From assembly GCA_963575745.1 (NCBI GenBank), contig CAUYUJ010020593.1, forward strand, positions 268,679 through 332,678: a stretch of 64,000 bases of DNA, written 5' to 3'. Both the position numbers and the translations under genes were made by a program. Under the pieces are notes generated by a model. That model ran no database searches, was not told where the DNA came from, and was given only the letters and a program-made list of their open reading frames with translations. The first letter of the stretch is position 1. Each line of letters begins with the position of its first letter. This stretch comes from Prorocentrum cordatum (taxonomy: Eukaryota; Sar; Dinophyceae; Prorocentrales; Prorocentraceae). Positions 45,032 through 54,189 of this stretch are shown here, one piece after another.

Positions 45032-46180
45032 TCAGTCTGCCCTCAGAGCACCCTGGTTGCCTGGCAGCACGGGCGGGCTCGGCACCGAGGCCAAGCCGGC
45101 GAACACGGCGGCGAGCAGGGACGAGACGTGGTTGCCGAAGGTCACTACCAGCGGCGGTGCCTTGCTCAGCTCCGAGACCACCCTTGTCTGCTTGGCGTAC
45201 CGTTTCAGGGTCGAGTCTGACGTCACGCGCATCCTGAGCTTTGCCTCCAACGGGGTCCGCAGACGGTGCAGGATGTCGTGTGACACTCCCCCGTGGCGAA
45301 GCCCGTACAGCGTGATCCCCAGGTGCGTCAGCTGGAGCTCTGCCGCCGCCTCCGCCAGCTTGGTCGAGAGGTCCCCGGGCGGGTAGTTCCAGATGCGGTC
45401 CGTTGACGACTGGCACCGGCGCTTCAAGACCAGGAGGCAGGGGTGCACAAACGGGATCGAGTCCAGGAGCACCGCGTCGCCCCAGCTGTTGGTCTTGCTG
45501 GGGTTGCCCAGCTCCGCCGGCGCCAGCAGCAGGCCCCAGACGTCCGCGGCCCCTCCGGCCGCCGCGACGGGGGCGACCAGCTGGAGCGACGTGAGCGAGT
45601 CGCATTCGCCTGGCCGAAGGTAGGCCGCGAACGAGACCAGGAGTGCCACAGCATGCTCCACAAGGTTCCGGTGCAACAGGACGCCAATGATCGCAGCCAG
45701 CAGGACCCAGGGCAACGGCATCCGTGACCGGCGCGGCACGACTTTGCCCCATCCTGCCAGGGCCCGCGATGTGCGCGGGAGCGCAGCAACGCCCCAGCGG
45801 CCGAGGTCTGGGTAGAAGAACTTCACCGCGGCGACCAGCTTGCTCGCATCGTCGCCAGTGAAGCCCCCGAAGAACAGCTTGTCCAGGAACAGCACCAGGC
45901 AGAGGTCCAGCTGCTCGTAGTTCTCCCAACCCTGGCGGGCTGCCGTGGCCCACTGGACGAAGGCCAGGGCTCGGCGGTGGTAGTCCTTGTACGTCGCGGG
46001 CTTCACCGACCGCCCCTCCAAATAGGTCAGCTGCTGCAAGGTCGGCAGGGCGAAAGGCGACGGGGGCAGCGGCAGGCAGCGTCGGCGCGCTGCCGTCTGA
46101 ACCCCGCTGGGAATCGCAGTCTGCCCCGCCTGCCACGCGTGGGCCTCCGGCTGCAGAGTCCGCGTCGTGTATGGGGCCGT
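45032..46180 (-). CDS. Tyrosine recombinase of the retroelement
   Basis: The frame is open from 46816, but recognisable sequence starts near 46060 (LQQLTYLEGRSVKPATYKDY, the N-terminal core-binding region). Catalytic landmarks: Arg in YLRPGECDS (45614-45616); box II YGLRHGGVSHD with Arg at 45296-45298; nucleophile Tyr in LKRYAKQ (45197-45199). The usual box-II His two residues before that Arg is Tyr. Its role is expected to be integration of a circular DNA intermediate, replacing a DDE integrase. There is no good ATG near the domain start, so it is probably made by frameshift from the RT-RNase H frame or from a spliced message. The given start is approximate. Stop TGA at 45034-45032. Confidence 0.85.
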   Translation of the reverse strand, partial: TAPYTTRTLQPEAHAWQAGQTAIPSGVQTAARRRCLPLPPSPFALPTLQQLTYLEGRSVKPATYKDYHRRALAFVQWATAARQGWENYEQLDLCLVLFLDKLFFGGFTGDDASKLVAAVKFFYPDLGRWGVAALPRTSRALAGWGKVVPRRSRMPLPWVLLAAIIGVLLHRNLVEHAVALLVSFAAYLRPGECDSLTSLQLVAPVAAAGGAADVWGLLLAPAELGNPSKTNSWGDAVLLDSIPFVHPCLLVLKRRCQSSTDRIWNYPPGDLSTKLAEAAAELQLTHLGITLYGLRHGGVSHDILHRLRTPLEAKLRMRVTSDSTLKRYAKQTRVVSELSKAPPLVVTFGNHVSSLLAAVFAGLASVPSPPVLPGNQGALRAD

Positions 46181-46265
46181 CCTTGATGAGGCTCGGGAAT
46201 GGCGGGACGGCCGGCAGAGGCTCGGCGTCACCGTCAGCAGCCACAGCACCAGGAGCAGCAGCCGA

Positions 46266-48437
46266 GGCGCCCGGGTCGCGCGCCTGCTTGATGAAGAGAC
46301 GACCTCGGGCCGAGGGATTGCGTTCAGACGGAACCCATCGGACAGAAAGCCTGACCCCGCAAGCCAACGACAAGGCGCAAACTTCTCGAAGGACGTCTCG
46401 AATCTGAAAAGCCCCCGACCGCCCTTTTCCCACTGCGAGAGCCAGCCCGAGGTTGTCGACGAAGACGAGCAGCCGTCGCCCGAACGCCGAGCGGCTCCGG
46501 AGCAGGTGACGAAGAGCCGAAGACAAGGCCAAGCCCTCGAGGCGGAGGATGTTTGCGTCGGCCCCCCATTTGAAGCTCTGGACCACCTGCCACCGGCTGG
46601 GATGCATGAAGTCGGCGTCGACGGGGTCGAACGAGCACGCGTCCGCGTGCGCCTGCAGCAGTCCAGCGGTGAAGCCAAGCTGCTCGTCCTGGAGCGCCGA
46701 GTCGGACTCGGTGCCCGCGCCAGCGCCGACGTCCGGGGCCGCGCCCTCGGCAAGGAAGGCGTGGGCGCGCGCGTTGGCTGCCCCAGCAGCGCGGTAGCGC
46801 CAGCGCTCCGCCACACGGCCGAAAGAGGCGGCCTCCGACACCTGGCAGTGCCGGCGGCATACCCCGCAGCCCCAGTGGGAGGCGTCGCTGGCCGCGACGA
46901 CGCTGTGCCAGACGGCGTCGGTGCGGACGACGAGCAGCGGGAGCAGGCCCATGGCCGTCGTCAGCTCCTGGCGAACCGAGAGCCACAAGTCCAGCACGCG
47001 CCCTTTGCCAGCCTGCGCGAAGGCGTACACGCTGGACAGGACGGAGAGCGCGGACCGCTGGAGCAACATGACCCACGTCAGGTGGCCGACCAGGATCTCC
47101 ATGACGTCGCCACTGCAGCGCCCCTGGGAGAGCAGCTCGGCCAGAGCTACCTTCAGGCGCCACACTCGCTTCCGCGAGACCCGCACAGTATGGTTCACAC
47201 CGTCCAGCTCGAGCCCAACGAAGTTCACCTTCGACGACGCGCCGGTCTCCTCGTGCGCCACGAAGCCGGAGTCGGAGAAGGCGCTCGCCACTTGCTGCCC
47301 AGCGGATGCAACGGCCTGGCGGGGCCCGCCGAGCACCAAAAAGTTGTCGACGTAGACGGCCCCCTGCAGGACAGCGGGGGCCAGCGGCGACGCAGCCGAG
47401 CGATCGCTGAGCAGCCGATCGGCGGGCAGGCCCCCTCGTCGGGCGCCCTCTTCAACCACGAGCTGGCAGAGGTGCAGCGCCCAGCTCCAGCCCATGGGGA
47501 GCACTGCGAGGTGCGGGGTCAACAGGTCTCCCGGGCGAGTTGGGCGGCCATCCACGGCCGGGCAGCCAACGGCACCAGCTCGGACCGTCTTCAGCCTGAA
47601 AGCGTCGCCCAGCTCGGCAGGGATGGCGATGGCGTAGAACGCGTTCTGGATGTCCCCGGCAGAGAAGTAGCACACGTCGCAATCGGCCGACTCGATCTGG
47701 CTGAACGCGGCCGCCATCGGCAGCTGGGTCCGAGGCGGAGGAAGGAAGTCCAGGTTTGCCCACCTCGTGTCGAAAATGATACGCTGGGCCCCGCTCTTCT
47801 TGGCCACCATGAAGATGCCAAGCGACGGCGGCCGGCCAGTGGCGAGGGCGCAGCGCACCATGCCACGGGAGTGCATCTGCTTGACGAAGCCAGCGTAGTT
47901 GGAGATGGTGCGGAAGGCTGGGTCGGAGTAAGGGCGCACCAAGCCCAGCTCCATCCTGAGGCGGTCAGCGTCAGCGGCACTGCGACGCGAGTTGGCCAAT
48001 AGATCCCTCAACCATGTGTGGTGCTCCGGGGCGAGCGCGTCCGACAGCTGCACTGGCGCCGCGCCCGTCTCGGGCCAGGACACGAGGTCCTTGTTGTAGG
48101 GCACGACCGGGGAGGAGTCGCCATACGCGATGGCATTCCCACAGAGCTCGCGGAGGCCCCCGCGGGCGCTGACGTCCTGCGGCTTGGGCCCCAGCGCAAC
48201 GCAGTTGTCCAGCACGCGCTCCTTTGCGAGGGACTGGGTGACCGTGTCCAGCTGGGCGGGCCCGTCGTAGGAGCGGCCAGCCATAAAATTGAGGGACTCG
48301 ATAGCGTGGTTGGCGAGCCTAGCGCTGTGCTGAAGCCGCTGACGCCGTCGCTGAATAGCCCGGGAGCCGCCAGGCAGGCTGGCGGGCACGACGAGCGGGG
48401 AGAGAGGGAAAATGTCTCGCTGACGACTGGCCACCAT
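46266..48437 (-). CDS. Reverse transcriptase and RNase H of the retroelement
   Basis: The first usable ATG is at 48437, 92 nt past the Gag stop, but the frame is open upstream through Gag in the +1 register, so a Gag-Pol shift is possible. RT blocks: SAGDIQNAFYAIAI (motif A, near 47640-47680), LPMGWSWALHLCQ (motif B) and YVDNF (motif C, 47343-47354), where the second Asp is Asn. RNase H blocks: AASDASHWGCGV, LRLEGLAL, FVDNLGLALAVGKG and RWVPSERNPS, giving the D-E-D series. The 3' limit is approximate because the frame stays open through the recombinase and into the methyltransferase ORF, an effect of high GC. Confidence 0.85.
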
Positions 48438-48528
48438 GTTGGGCCAGGAGCGAAGGGCCTGCACTGGGAGCTCCCGCGCGCGGCCAGGGCGCGGGCAGCA
48501 GCCTTGTCCTGTCGAGAGGCCCCGCGGC

Positions 48529-49779
48529 TCACGAGCCGCTGCCGCGGCCCGGCCGTGGCCCCCGGCCCGGCGGCGGCCTCGCGAGAGCCCTCTCCTCCCG
48601 CGCCTTGCGGCGCTCCTTGGCCACGGCGTTCTCGGCGGCGACCTGCTCAGAAATCCACTTTGCCAAAGCCGGGCACACCATGATCCCTCGAGTGTTCTGC
48701 AGCCCTGTGAAAAAGAAGCTCTCGTCATGCTGGCCATCAGGGCCCGACGACCCAAGCAGAACGTCTTTGAGCTTTTCCTCGCACAATTGGATCTGGCGGC
48801 AGATGAGTTCGAGAGCGGCGATGTTGCTGGCGTCCAGCTGATCGTAGCACAGCGCGGTCTGGAAGATCTTTGACATCTCCGAGTGAAGCAGCATGACGGG
48901 ATCGTCCAGCCCCAGGCGGCAGGCGGAGCGGAAAGCGATGTGGTGCCCGACCGCCGACCCGCCATTCTCGAGCATGTAGTTGGCACACCACAGGACCGTA
49001 CACGGGCCAGGCACGACCCAGTCCGGCCAAGACTGCTGGCGCATGGCTCTGACCCCCTCGCGGAACTCCTTGTGACGCCGGCCCTCCTGGTCGTAGGTGA
49101 CGGCCAGCGTGCGGAAGTCGTCCCCTGCAGCAGCTGGTGGAAGCCCAGCGCCCCCTGCGAGAGCAGCGTGGAGGCCTTCGTGCCCAGCCGCAGCGGCGGC
49201 GGCGGCCGCGCCGCCGCCCATGCCTCCTGCCGCGGGGGCCCCCGCTGCTGGGCCAAAGGCGGCTGCAGCGCCAGCAGCTCCAGCACCCGCTGCGACGTAC
49301 GCTGGAGCAGGAGCCCCGGGAATGGGCGGAGGCGCCAGAGCACCGGCGAGGCCGGCAGGCCCGGCTGCAGCGGCAGGTGCGATGGGCGCCGCTGCTGCAG
49401 CGGCCGCGGCGTGGCCCAGCCCGGCAGGCACGACGGCATCGGCGCCCCCTGCGGCGGCCAAGGCGGCGTCGTGCTCGGCGACGAGCCTGAGGGCTGCAGG
49501 GCGCAGCGCGTGGTAGTCGGCGAGCGTGAGGGGCTGCGCGAAGTCGTACACGGGGATGCCTGCAGCCGCGGCCGGCGGGGGCCCCCCGCCAGGAACCCTG
49601 CGATACCAGGCGCGGATGTCCGTGTTGGCGGGCTCCAGCTCCTCCACGTACAGATCGTTGTCGGGAGTGACCACCACTGCGTGGAGGGGCTGAAGCTGAG
49701 AAACACCCACCACAGTGCGGCCATGCAGCAACGGAGGGTCGACCGCATACTCGATGAACAGCTCATCACCCTCTATCAT
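48529..49779 (-). CDS. Gag-like protein of the retroelement
   Basis: 416 aa, uninterrupted. The N-terminal third starts MIEGDELFIEYAVDPP. The middle is a long Ala/Gly/Pro-rich low-complexity linker (about residues 100-200). The C-terminal half is a conserved-looking helical region (FRTLAVTYDQEGRRHKEF to CPALAKWISEQ) and the tail is Arg/Pro/Gly-rich, fit for RNA binding. No zinc knuckle is seen. Its ATG overlaps the stop of the upstream ORF as ATGA. The Gag assignment rests on position and composition. Confidence 0.65.
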   Translation of the reverse strand: MIEGDELFIEYAVDPPLLHGRTVVGVSQLQPLHAVVVTPDNDLYVEELEPANTDIRAWYRRVPGGGPPPAAAAGIPVYDFAQPLTLADYHALRPAALRLVAEHDAALAAAGGADAVVPAGLGHAAAAAAAAPIAPAAAAGPAGLAGALAPPPIPGAPAPAYVAAGAGAAGAAAAFGPAAGAPAAGGMGGGAAAAAAAAGHEGLHAALAGGAGLPPAAAGDDFRTLAVTYDQEGRRHKEFREGVRAMRQQSWPDWVVPGPCTVLWCANYMLENGGSAVGHHIAFRSACRLGLDDPVMLLHSEMSKIFQTALCYDQLDASNIAALELICRQIQLCEEKLKDVLLGSSGPDGQHDESFFFTGLQNTRGIMVCPALAKWISEQVAAENAVAKERRKAREERALARPPPGRGPRPGRGSGS

Positions 49780-50342
49780 TTAATCACGCCCGAACCACGC
49801 GGCTGCTGATGCGCTCGGCTGCCCGCAGGCAACACAGACGGCGCTGGCCGGGGCGCCGGTGGAGGCTGCTCCACCAGGGCGCGTCGGCAGCACCCCAGCC
49901 CGGCAAGCAGCCACCGAAGCGCCTCCACGAGCAGCGGGCCCGCGAGCGACACTGCAAGCTGCTGCCCAGGCTCCTGCCCGGCCCCCGCCGAGCACTCCTG
50001 GAGCAAGGCGATGCACTCCTCGATGGAGGGCGGCCGCAGCTCCACGATCGGCTCCGCGCACGGCGGAGCAGGCTGGACCCAGGCGGCGCAGGCCTCGGCT
50101 GAGGGCGCCTCTGGCTCCAAGGGCGCCTCCGCAGCCGGCGGAGGATCGGGTGGTGGCGGCCCGCCACCAGAAGGCGCGAGCCCGCGCGAGGCTGGACCGA
50201 GGGCGAACCCGGCCAAGAGGAGGGCGATCGATGAAATCCAGGCCTCCTCTGGCCGCATCTCGAGAGAAAAGGCTGCGGAGGCAGATAAAGATGACCTTAT
50301 CCAGCAACTCCGAGATGGACATTGATGTCCAGCGGCACTCAT
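49776..50342 (-). CDS. Upstream ORF of the retroelement, function unknown
   Basis: 188 aa, starting inside repeat A1. There is a hydrophobic stretch WISSIALLLAGFALG near residues 35-50, then Pro/Glu/Ala-rich sequence, then a leucine-rich helical part (IEECIALLQEC to LRWLLAGLGCC). It ends TGA overlapping the Gag ATG by four bases, an arrangement used elsewhere for termination-reinitiation. No known family is recognised. An overlapping 180-aa frame exists, so coding status is only probable. Confidence 0.4.
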   Translation of the reverse strand: MSAAGHQCPSRSCWIRSSLSASAAFSLEMRPEEAWISSIALLLAGFALGPASRGLAPSGGGPPPPDPPPAAEAPLEPEAPSAEACAAWVQPAPPCAEPIVELRPPSIEECIALLQECSAGAGQEPGQQLAVSLAGPLLVEALRWLLAGLGCCRRALVEQPPPAPRPAPSVLPAGSRAHQQPRGSGVIK

Positions 50343-50376
50343 TCTGCCCCAGAATTAAAGTTCAAGAACACCCATC
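50261..50376 (-). repeat. Terminal repeat A1
   Basis: Matches A2. CAT repeats follow immediately on the plus strand. Confidence 0.9.
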
Positions 50377-50930
50377 ATCATCATCATCATCATCATCCTC
50401 GTCGTCCTCCTCCTCCTCCTCCTCCTCCTCCTGCTCCTCCTCCTCCTCCTCCCTCCTCCTCCCTCCTCCTCCTGATCCTCCTCATCCTCGTCCTCCTCCT
50501 CCTCCTCCTTCCCCAACTCCCCCTCCTCCTGCTCCTCCTCCTCCTCCTGCTCCTCCTCCTCCTCCTCCTCCTCCTCCTCCTCTCCTCTCCTCCTCCTACT
50601 CCTCTTCCTCCTCGCCCTCCTCCTCCTCCTCCTCCTCCTCCTCGTCCTCCTCGTCCTCCTCGCCTCCTCCCCTCCTCCTCGTCCTCCTCGTCCTCTCTCC
50701 TCCTCCTCCTCCTCCTCCTCGCCCTCCTCCGCCCTCCTCCGCCCTCCTCCTCCTCCTCCTCCTCCCCCTCCTCCTCCTTCCTCCTCCTCCTCCTCCTTCT
50801 CCTCCTCCTGTTCATGTTCCTAGTCCTGTTCCTGGTCCCCCTCCTCCTCCTCCTCCTTCTCCTCCTCTTCCGCCTCCTCCTCCTCCTTCTCCTCCTCTTC
50901 CGCCTCCTCCTCCTCCTCTTGTTGACGCTG
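50377..50930. repeat. CAT then CTC tract
   Basis: Short (CAT)n to about 50397, then about 530 bp of interrupted (CTC)n. Same simple-repeat order as the left flank of the element, mirrored. Confidence 0.9.
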
Positions 50931-51664
50931 CGCAGACTCAAAAGGGATGGGTTGTAGCGCTCTCTGGGGCGAGAACAAAGAAGGCACCCTTGCCGATTCA
51001 GGCATAGCGCGACCAGGTAAGCGTGGCCGTCGCAGCAGGAAGAGGACAGTGCCGAAACGACAGGCATACAGATGTAGGCCCGCATGGCAAAAGTATGCGT
51101 TTCCCCCTCCTCCTCCCCATCCTCCTCCTCGCACGTGGACAACAAAGAACTCAGCAACATTGAGGTCGAGACCGGAATAGGCGCAGCCTCCGATGAGCAC
51201 GTAAACGCTGCGGCAGCCAACGCTTCAAGAACCATAGCACCGGCATCTCTGTCCCGCACCCGTCTGGCGCTTCACAACGGACGAACCCCAAGAAAACTCG
51301 ACCATCATCTCCTCCACAGACAATCCCAGGCGATCCATTGCGAGCGCTGGCTTTGAGGTCAACAGGACTGACCTGCTCTCCCAGAGGAAAGCCATGATGC
51401 ACGACGCTGGCGACATCCTGGGGAGCCGTTTGAAGAAACCACACCCACATCCTCTCTAGACGAAGCAATCTTCTCATCCATCTCATTTCAGATCGTCTGA
51501 CATTCAGCGGCAAAGCTGGACTGCACTGCGCCCCCAAGGCTCGAGACAGAAGAACCGAGGCGGGATTGCATCTCAGCGCCGACATGCTTTAGCTTCTCAT
51601 CGATGGTGCTGGGGACCCCAGCCGTTATGTCGCCCACGCTTCCAGGTAAGCAGTCGCTACCACA
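50931..51664. other. No gene recognised
   Basis: Mixed sequence. ORFs of 60-145 aa on both strands overlap and lack domains. Confidence 0.5.
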
Positions 51665-51808
51665 AAAAATACTAAAACAATAGTCTGGGGACTAATTTTT
51701 GAGTATGGTTTGACCTTTTTGGGGTATTTATATATATATATATAAATAATAATAAAAACAACAATTGTTCGTCGAAAATCCCCCTGTAGGGGGACAGGCC
51801 CGACCTAA
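51665..51808. mobile_element. MITE family A, copy 3 (left end lost)
   Basis: The right end GGGGACAGGCCCGACCTAA and the AT-rich interior with AGTCTGGGGACTA match family A. The left inverted repeat is missing. Includes a (TA)n stretch at 51729-51746. Confidence 0.7.
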
Positions 51809-52634
51809 CTGTAGTGGCAACAGCGGGCTGCATGCGCTGCAAGAGCCTCCACTGCCACCTCCTCAGGAGTCGAACGACCACAGGGGCCGAAGGAACAGGG
51901 GACTGTGCATCTGCCTCGAGCTTCGAGCGCTCGCGCCGCCTGCCACATCATCTTTGAAAAGCAAATAATCCCAGGAAGACATCGAACAATCTTAGGAAAC
52001 AGCGAATAATCTAAGGAAGCAGCGAATACTCTCTGGAACAAACGAACAACATTGTGACTACTTAGCATGGCCGCGAGGCTGGGGGGTTATCCACATCCAC
52101 CGCCTGGGAACCGACGCCCTGGTGCCCCAGCGGGCGGTGGATATGGATATCTTTGGGCCCCGGGGGGCCAGAGCATACCCGTATCCACCGCCCGCCGAGG
52201 TCCCCGAAAAAATCGATCCTCCGAGCGGTGGTCAGGTACACACTCCCGCCCCTCGGAACAGCCAACTGCCCTGTTCACTTCTGGTAGTGTCCCGAAGAGA
52301 GGGCGGGGAAGCACAGCACGCGCGGCCAGGACAGCCGCACCACTGGATGGGTATTCCTGGACGCCTGAATCAGAGATGCAGCAATTAATCGTGAGCTGGA
52401 TGGTCACAATCGCAGTCCATATAGGCAGAGACAGGACACCTGCGCACAGACAACAAAAATTGAAAGCCCAAGGTCCAGGTCAGCCGACATCAGTCCGGAC
52501 ATCAGGGCTGCGGTGCAGTGGAGACTGCAGGACCTGGACACACCTCAGTATCCCCACACACGCGATCGCAGCGGCGGGGCGCTCGGGGGGAAAATGAGTG
52601 CGTGAATTGCGCAGCGCATTTCGGCAAACCGAGG
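51809..52634. other. No gene recognised; contains a foldback
   Basis: 52087-52155 is an inverted repeat: TATCCACATCCACCGCCTGG pairs imperfectly with CCAGCGGGCGGTGGATATGG. A third GTATCCACCGCCCGCC follows at 52180-52202. The core matches the hairpin at 17479-17547. Confidence 0.6.
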
Positions 52635-52656
52635 CTTGAGCCAAAACGGCTATATG
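52635..52656 (-). other. Possible relict spliced leader
   Basis: On the minus strand the sequence ends GCCGTTTTGGCTCAAG. Over the last 21 bases it matches the dinoflagellate trans-spliced leader (known to end GCCATTTTGGCTCAAG) at 17 positions. The leader's 5' end is lost against a CTC tract. Such relicts are left when a spliced mRNA is reverse transcribed back into the genome. No coding sequence is recognised downstream (52634 leftward). Confidence 0.4.
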
Positions 52657-52660
52657 CACC

Positions 52661-53177
52661 CTCCTCCTCCTCCTCCTCCTCCTCCTCCTCCTTCGCCCTC
52701 CCTTTTCCTCCTCCTCCTCCTCCTCCTTCGCCCTCCCTTTGCCTCCTCCTCCTCTTCGCCCTCCCTCCTCCCCCTCCTCCTTCTTCTCCTCCTCCTCGCC
52801 CTGTCTCCCTCTCTCTCCCTCCTCCTCTCCCTCTCTCCTCTCCTCCTCCTCCTCCTCCTCCTCCTCCTCCTCCTCCTCCTCCTCCTCCTCCTCCTCTTTC
52901 CTCCTCCTCCTCCTCCTCCTCCTCCTCCTCCTCCTCCTCCATCCTCCTCCTCCCCCCTCCTCCTCCTCCTCCTCCTCTCCTCCTCCTCCTCCTCCTCCTC
53001 CTCCTCCTCCTCCTCCTCCTCCTCCTCCTCCTCCCTCCTCCTCCTCCTCCCTCCTCCCTCCTCCTCCTCCTCCTCCCTCCTCCCTCCTCCCTCCTCCCTC
53101 CTCCCTCTCCCTCCTCCCTCCTCCCTCCTCCTCCTCCTCCTCCTCCTCCTCCTCCTCCTCCTCCTCCTCCTCCTCGC
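52661..53177. repeat. (CTC)n tract
   Basis: About 515 bp of CTC with TTC and CCC breaks. All long ORFs here are homopolymer translations. Confidence 0.95.
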
Positions 53178-53374
53178 CCCCTCCCTTCCTCTTCTGCTGT
53201 GTCCTCTCTCTCTCTATCTGCCCAGGGGGGGCGGCGGGCGCGGCCTCGCCCCAGGGGCAGGGCCCCTGGCACAGCGCCCGGAGCTGGTCCCGGCAGGCCT
53301 GCGGGCGGGCCCCCCCCCCCCGTTCGCGCGGGGGGGCTCCGCGGAGCGCAGGGGCACCCGCAGGAGCCGGCGGT

Positions 53375-53862
53375 TTGATGTCGGGCGTGTCCCCCCTACA
53401 GGGGGAGCTTCGACGAAAAATTTAAAAAATACCCCAAACATACCCCAAAAAGGTCAACAAAATAATCAAAAAACAGTCCCCAGACCATTTGTAGACTATT
53501 TGTTTACTATTTTGGGGGTATGTTTTATTTCTCGTCGGGCGTCCCCCTACAGGGGGAGCTTCGACGAAAAATTTTAAAAAGACTATAAAGAGGTCAACAA
53601 AATACACTCAAAAAAAAGTCCCCAGACTCTTTGTGGACTATTTGTTTTACTATTTTGGGGGTATTTTCGATTTCTCGTCGGGCGTCCCCCGACAGGGGGA
53701 GCTTCGACGAAAAATAAGTTTAAAACAATACTCCAAAAAGGTCAACAAAATACTCAAAAAAATAGTCCCCAGACTATTTGTGGACTATATTTGTACTATT
53801 TTTGGGGGTATATTTTCATTTTTCGTCGAAAATCCCCCTGTAGGGGGACACGCCCAACCTAA
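53375..53862. mobile_element. MITE family A, three fused tandem copies
   Basis: Four related terminal segments near 53381, 53535, 53680 and 53820-53862 bound three AT-rich interiors. Each interior contains AGTCCCCAGAC and GGACTATTTG-like blocks. Inner junctions join a shortened right end (TTTCTCGTCG) directly to the next left end (GGCGTCCCCC). The outermost ends TGATGTCGGGCGTGTCC and GACACGCCCAACCTAA fit family A. No clean target duplication. Confidence 0.8.
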
Positions 53863-53879
53863 CGGTAGTTCCCACATTG

Positions 53880-54110
53880 AAGGCGCCATAGGACACACAC
53901 ACAGATAGATACATATAAATGCCAACATTCCCCACTGTTTCTCGTGTCTTCTGGGTTTTTCTGTTTATTGCCTGCCGCCGCACTCCCCATGTTTTCCCAT
54001 CTTTTCCTGGGAATCGACGATTCTTTGTGTCTGTGTGCTTTTCCCCTCCTGACAAATGGGATTCTGATGGTGGGCGTTTTTTTATTCGGCGTTTCGACAT
54101 TGGGCAGAAA
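53880..54110. repeat. Dispersed repeat shared with 55195-55350
   Basis: Both contain CCCATCTTTTCCTGGGAATC, GACGATT-N-CTTGTGTCTGTGTG and a CCCCTCCTGA block in the same order, with an ACACACA(A/C)ATA start. The ends are not defined. Confidence 0.65.
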
Positions 54111-54189
54111 GGGGGGGAGGGGGAGGTGTCCGGCTCTGGACCTCTGCTCAGTGCGACTATCTGCGGCGGTGCGTCCCATGGGGGAGGGA

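Larger units (their letters stand above)
43704..50376 (-). mobile_element. PAT/Ngaro-like tyrosine-recombinase retroelement
   Basis: Read on the minus strand the order is A1 (50376-50261), coding region, B1 (44157-43991), A2 (43994-43879), B2 (43870-43704). This is the split direct repeat layout known from PAT and Ngaro elements. The coding region holds an upstream ORF, Gag, RT-RNase H, tyrosine recombinase and a methyltransferase-like ORF. There is no integrase and no aspartic protease motif. A1 and A2 differ at about three positions, and no stops interrupt the domains, so it looks recent and perhaps intact. It sits inside CAT repeats, with no target duplication, as expected for recombinase-mediated insertion. 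Confidence 0.9.

Noticed and set aside
46167-48002. 611-aa plus-strand ORF
   Set aside because: Antisense of the RT-RNase H region, where minus-strand motifs are clear.
48530-49769. N-terminal third of the 1855-codon minus-strand frame as part of Pol
   Set aside because: It overlaps Gag in another frame and has no RT-like sequence before about 48430.
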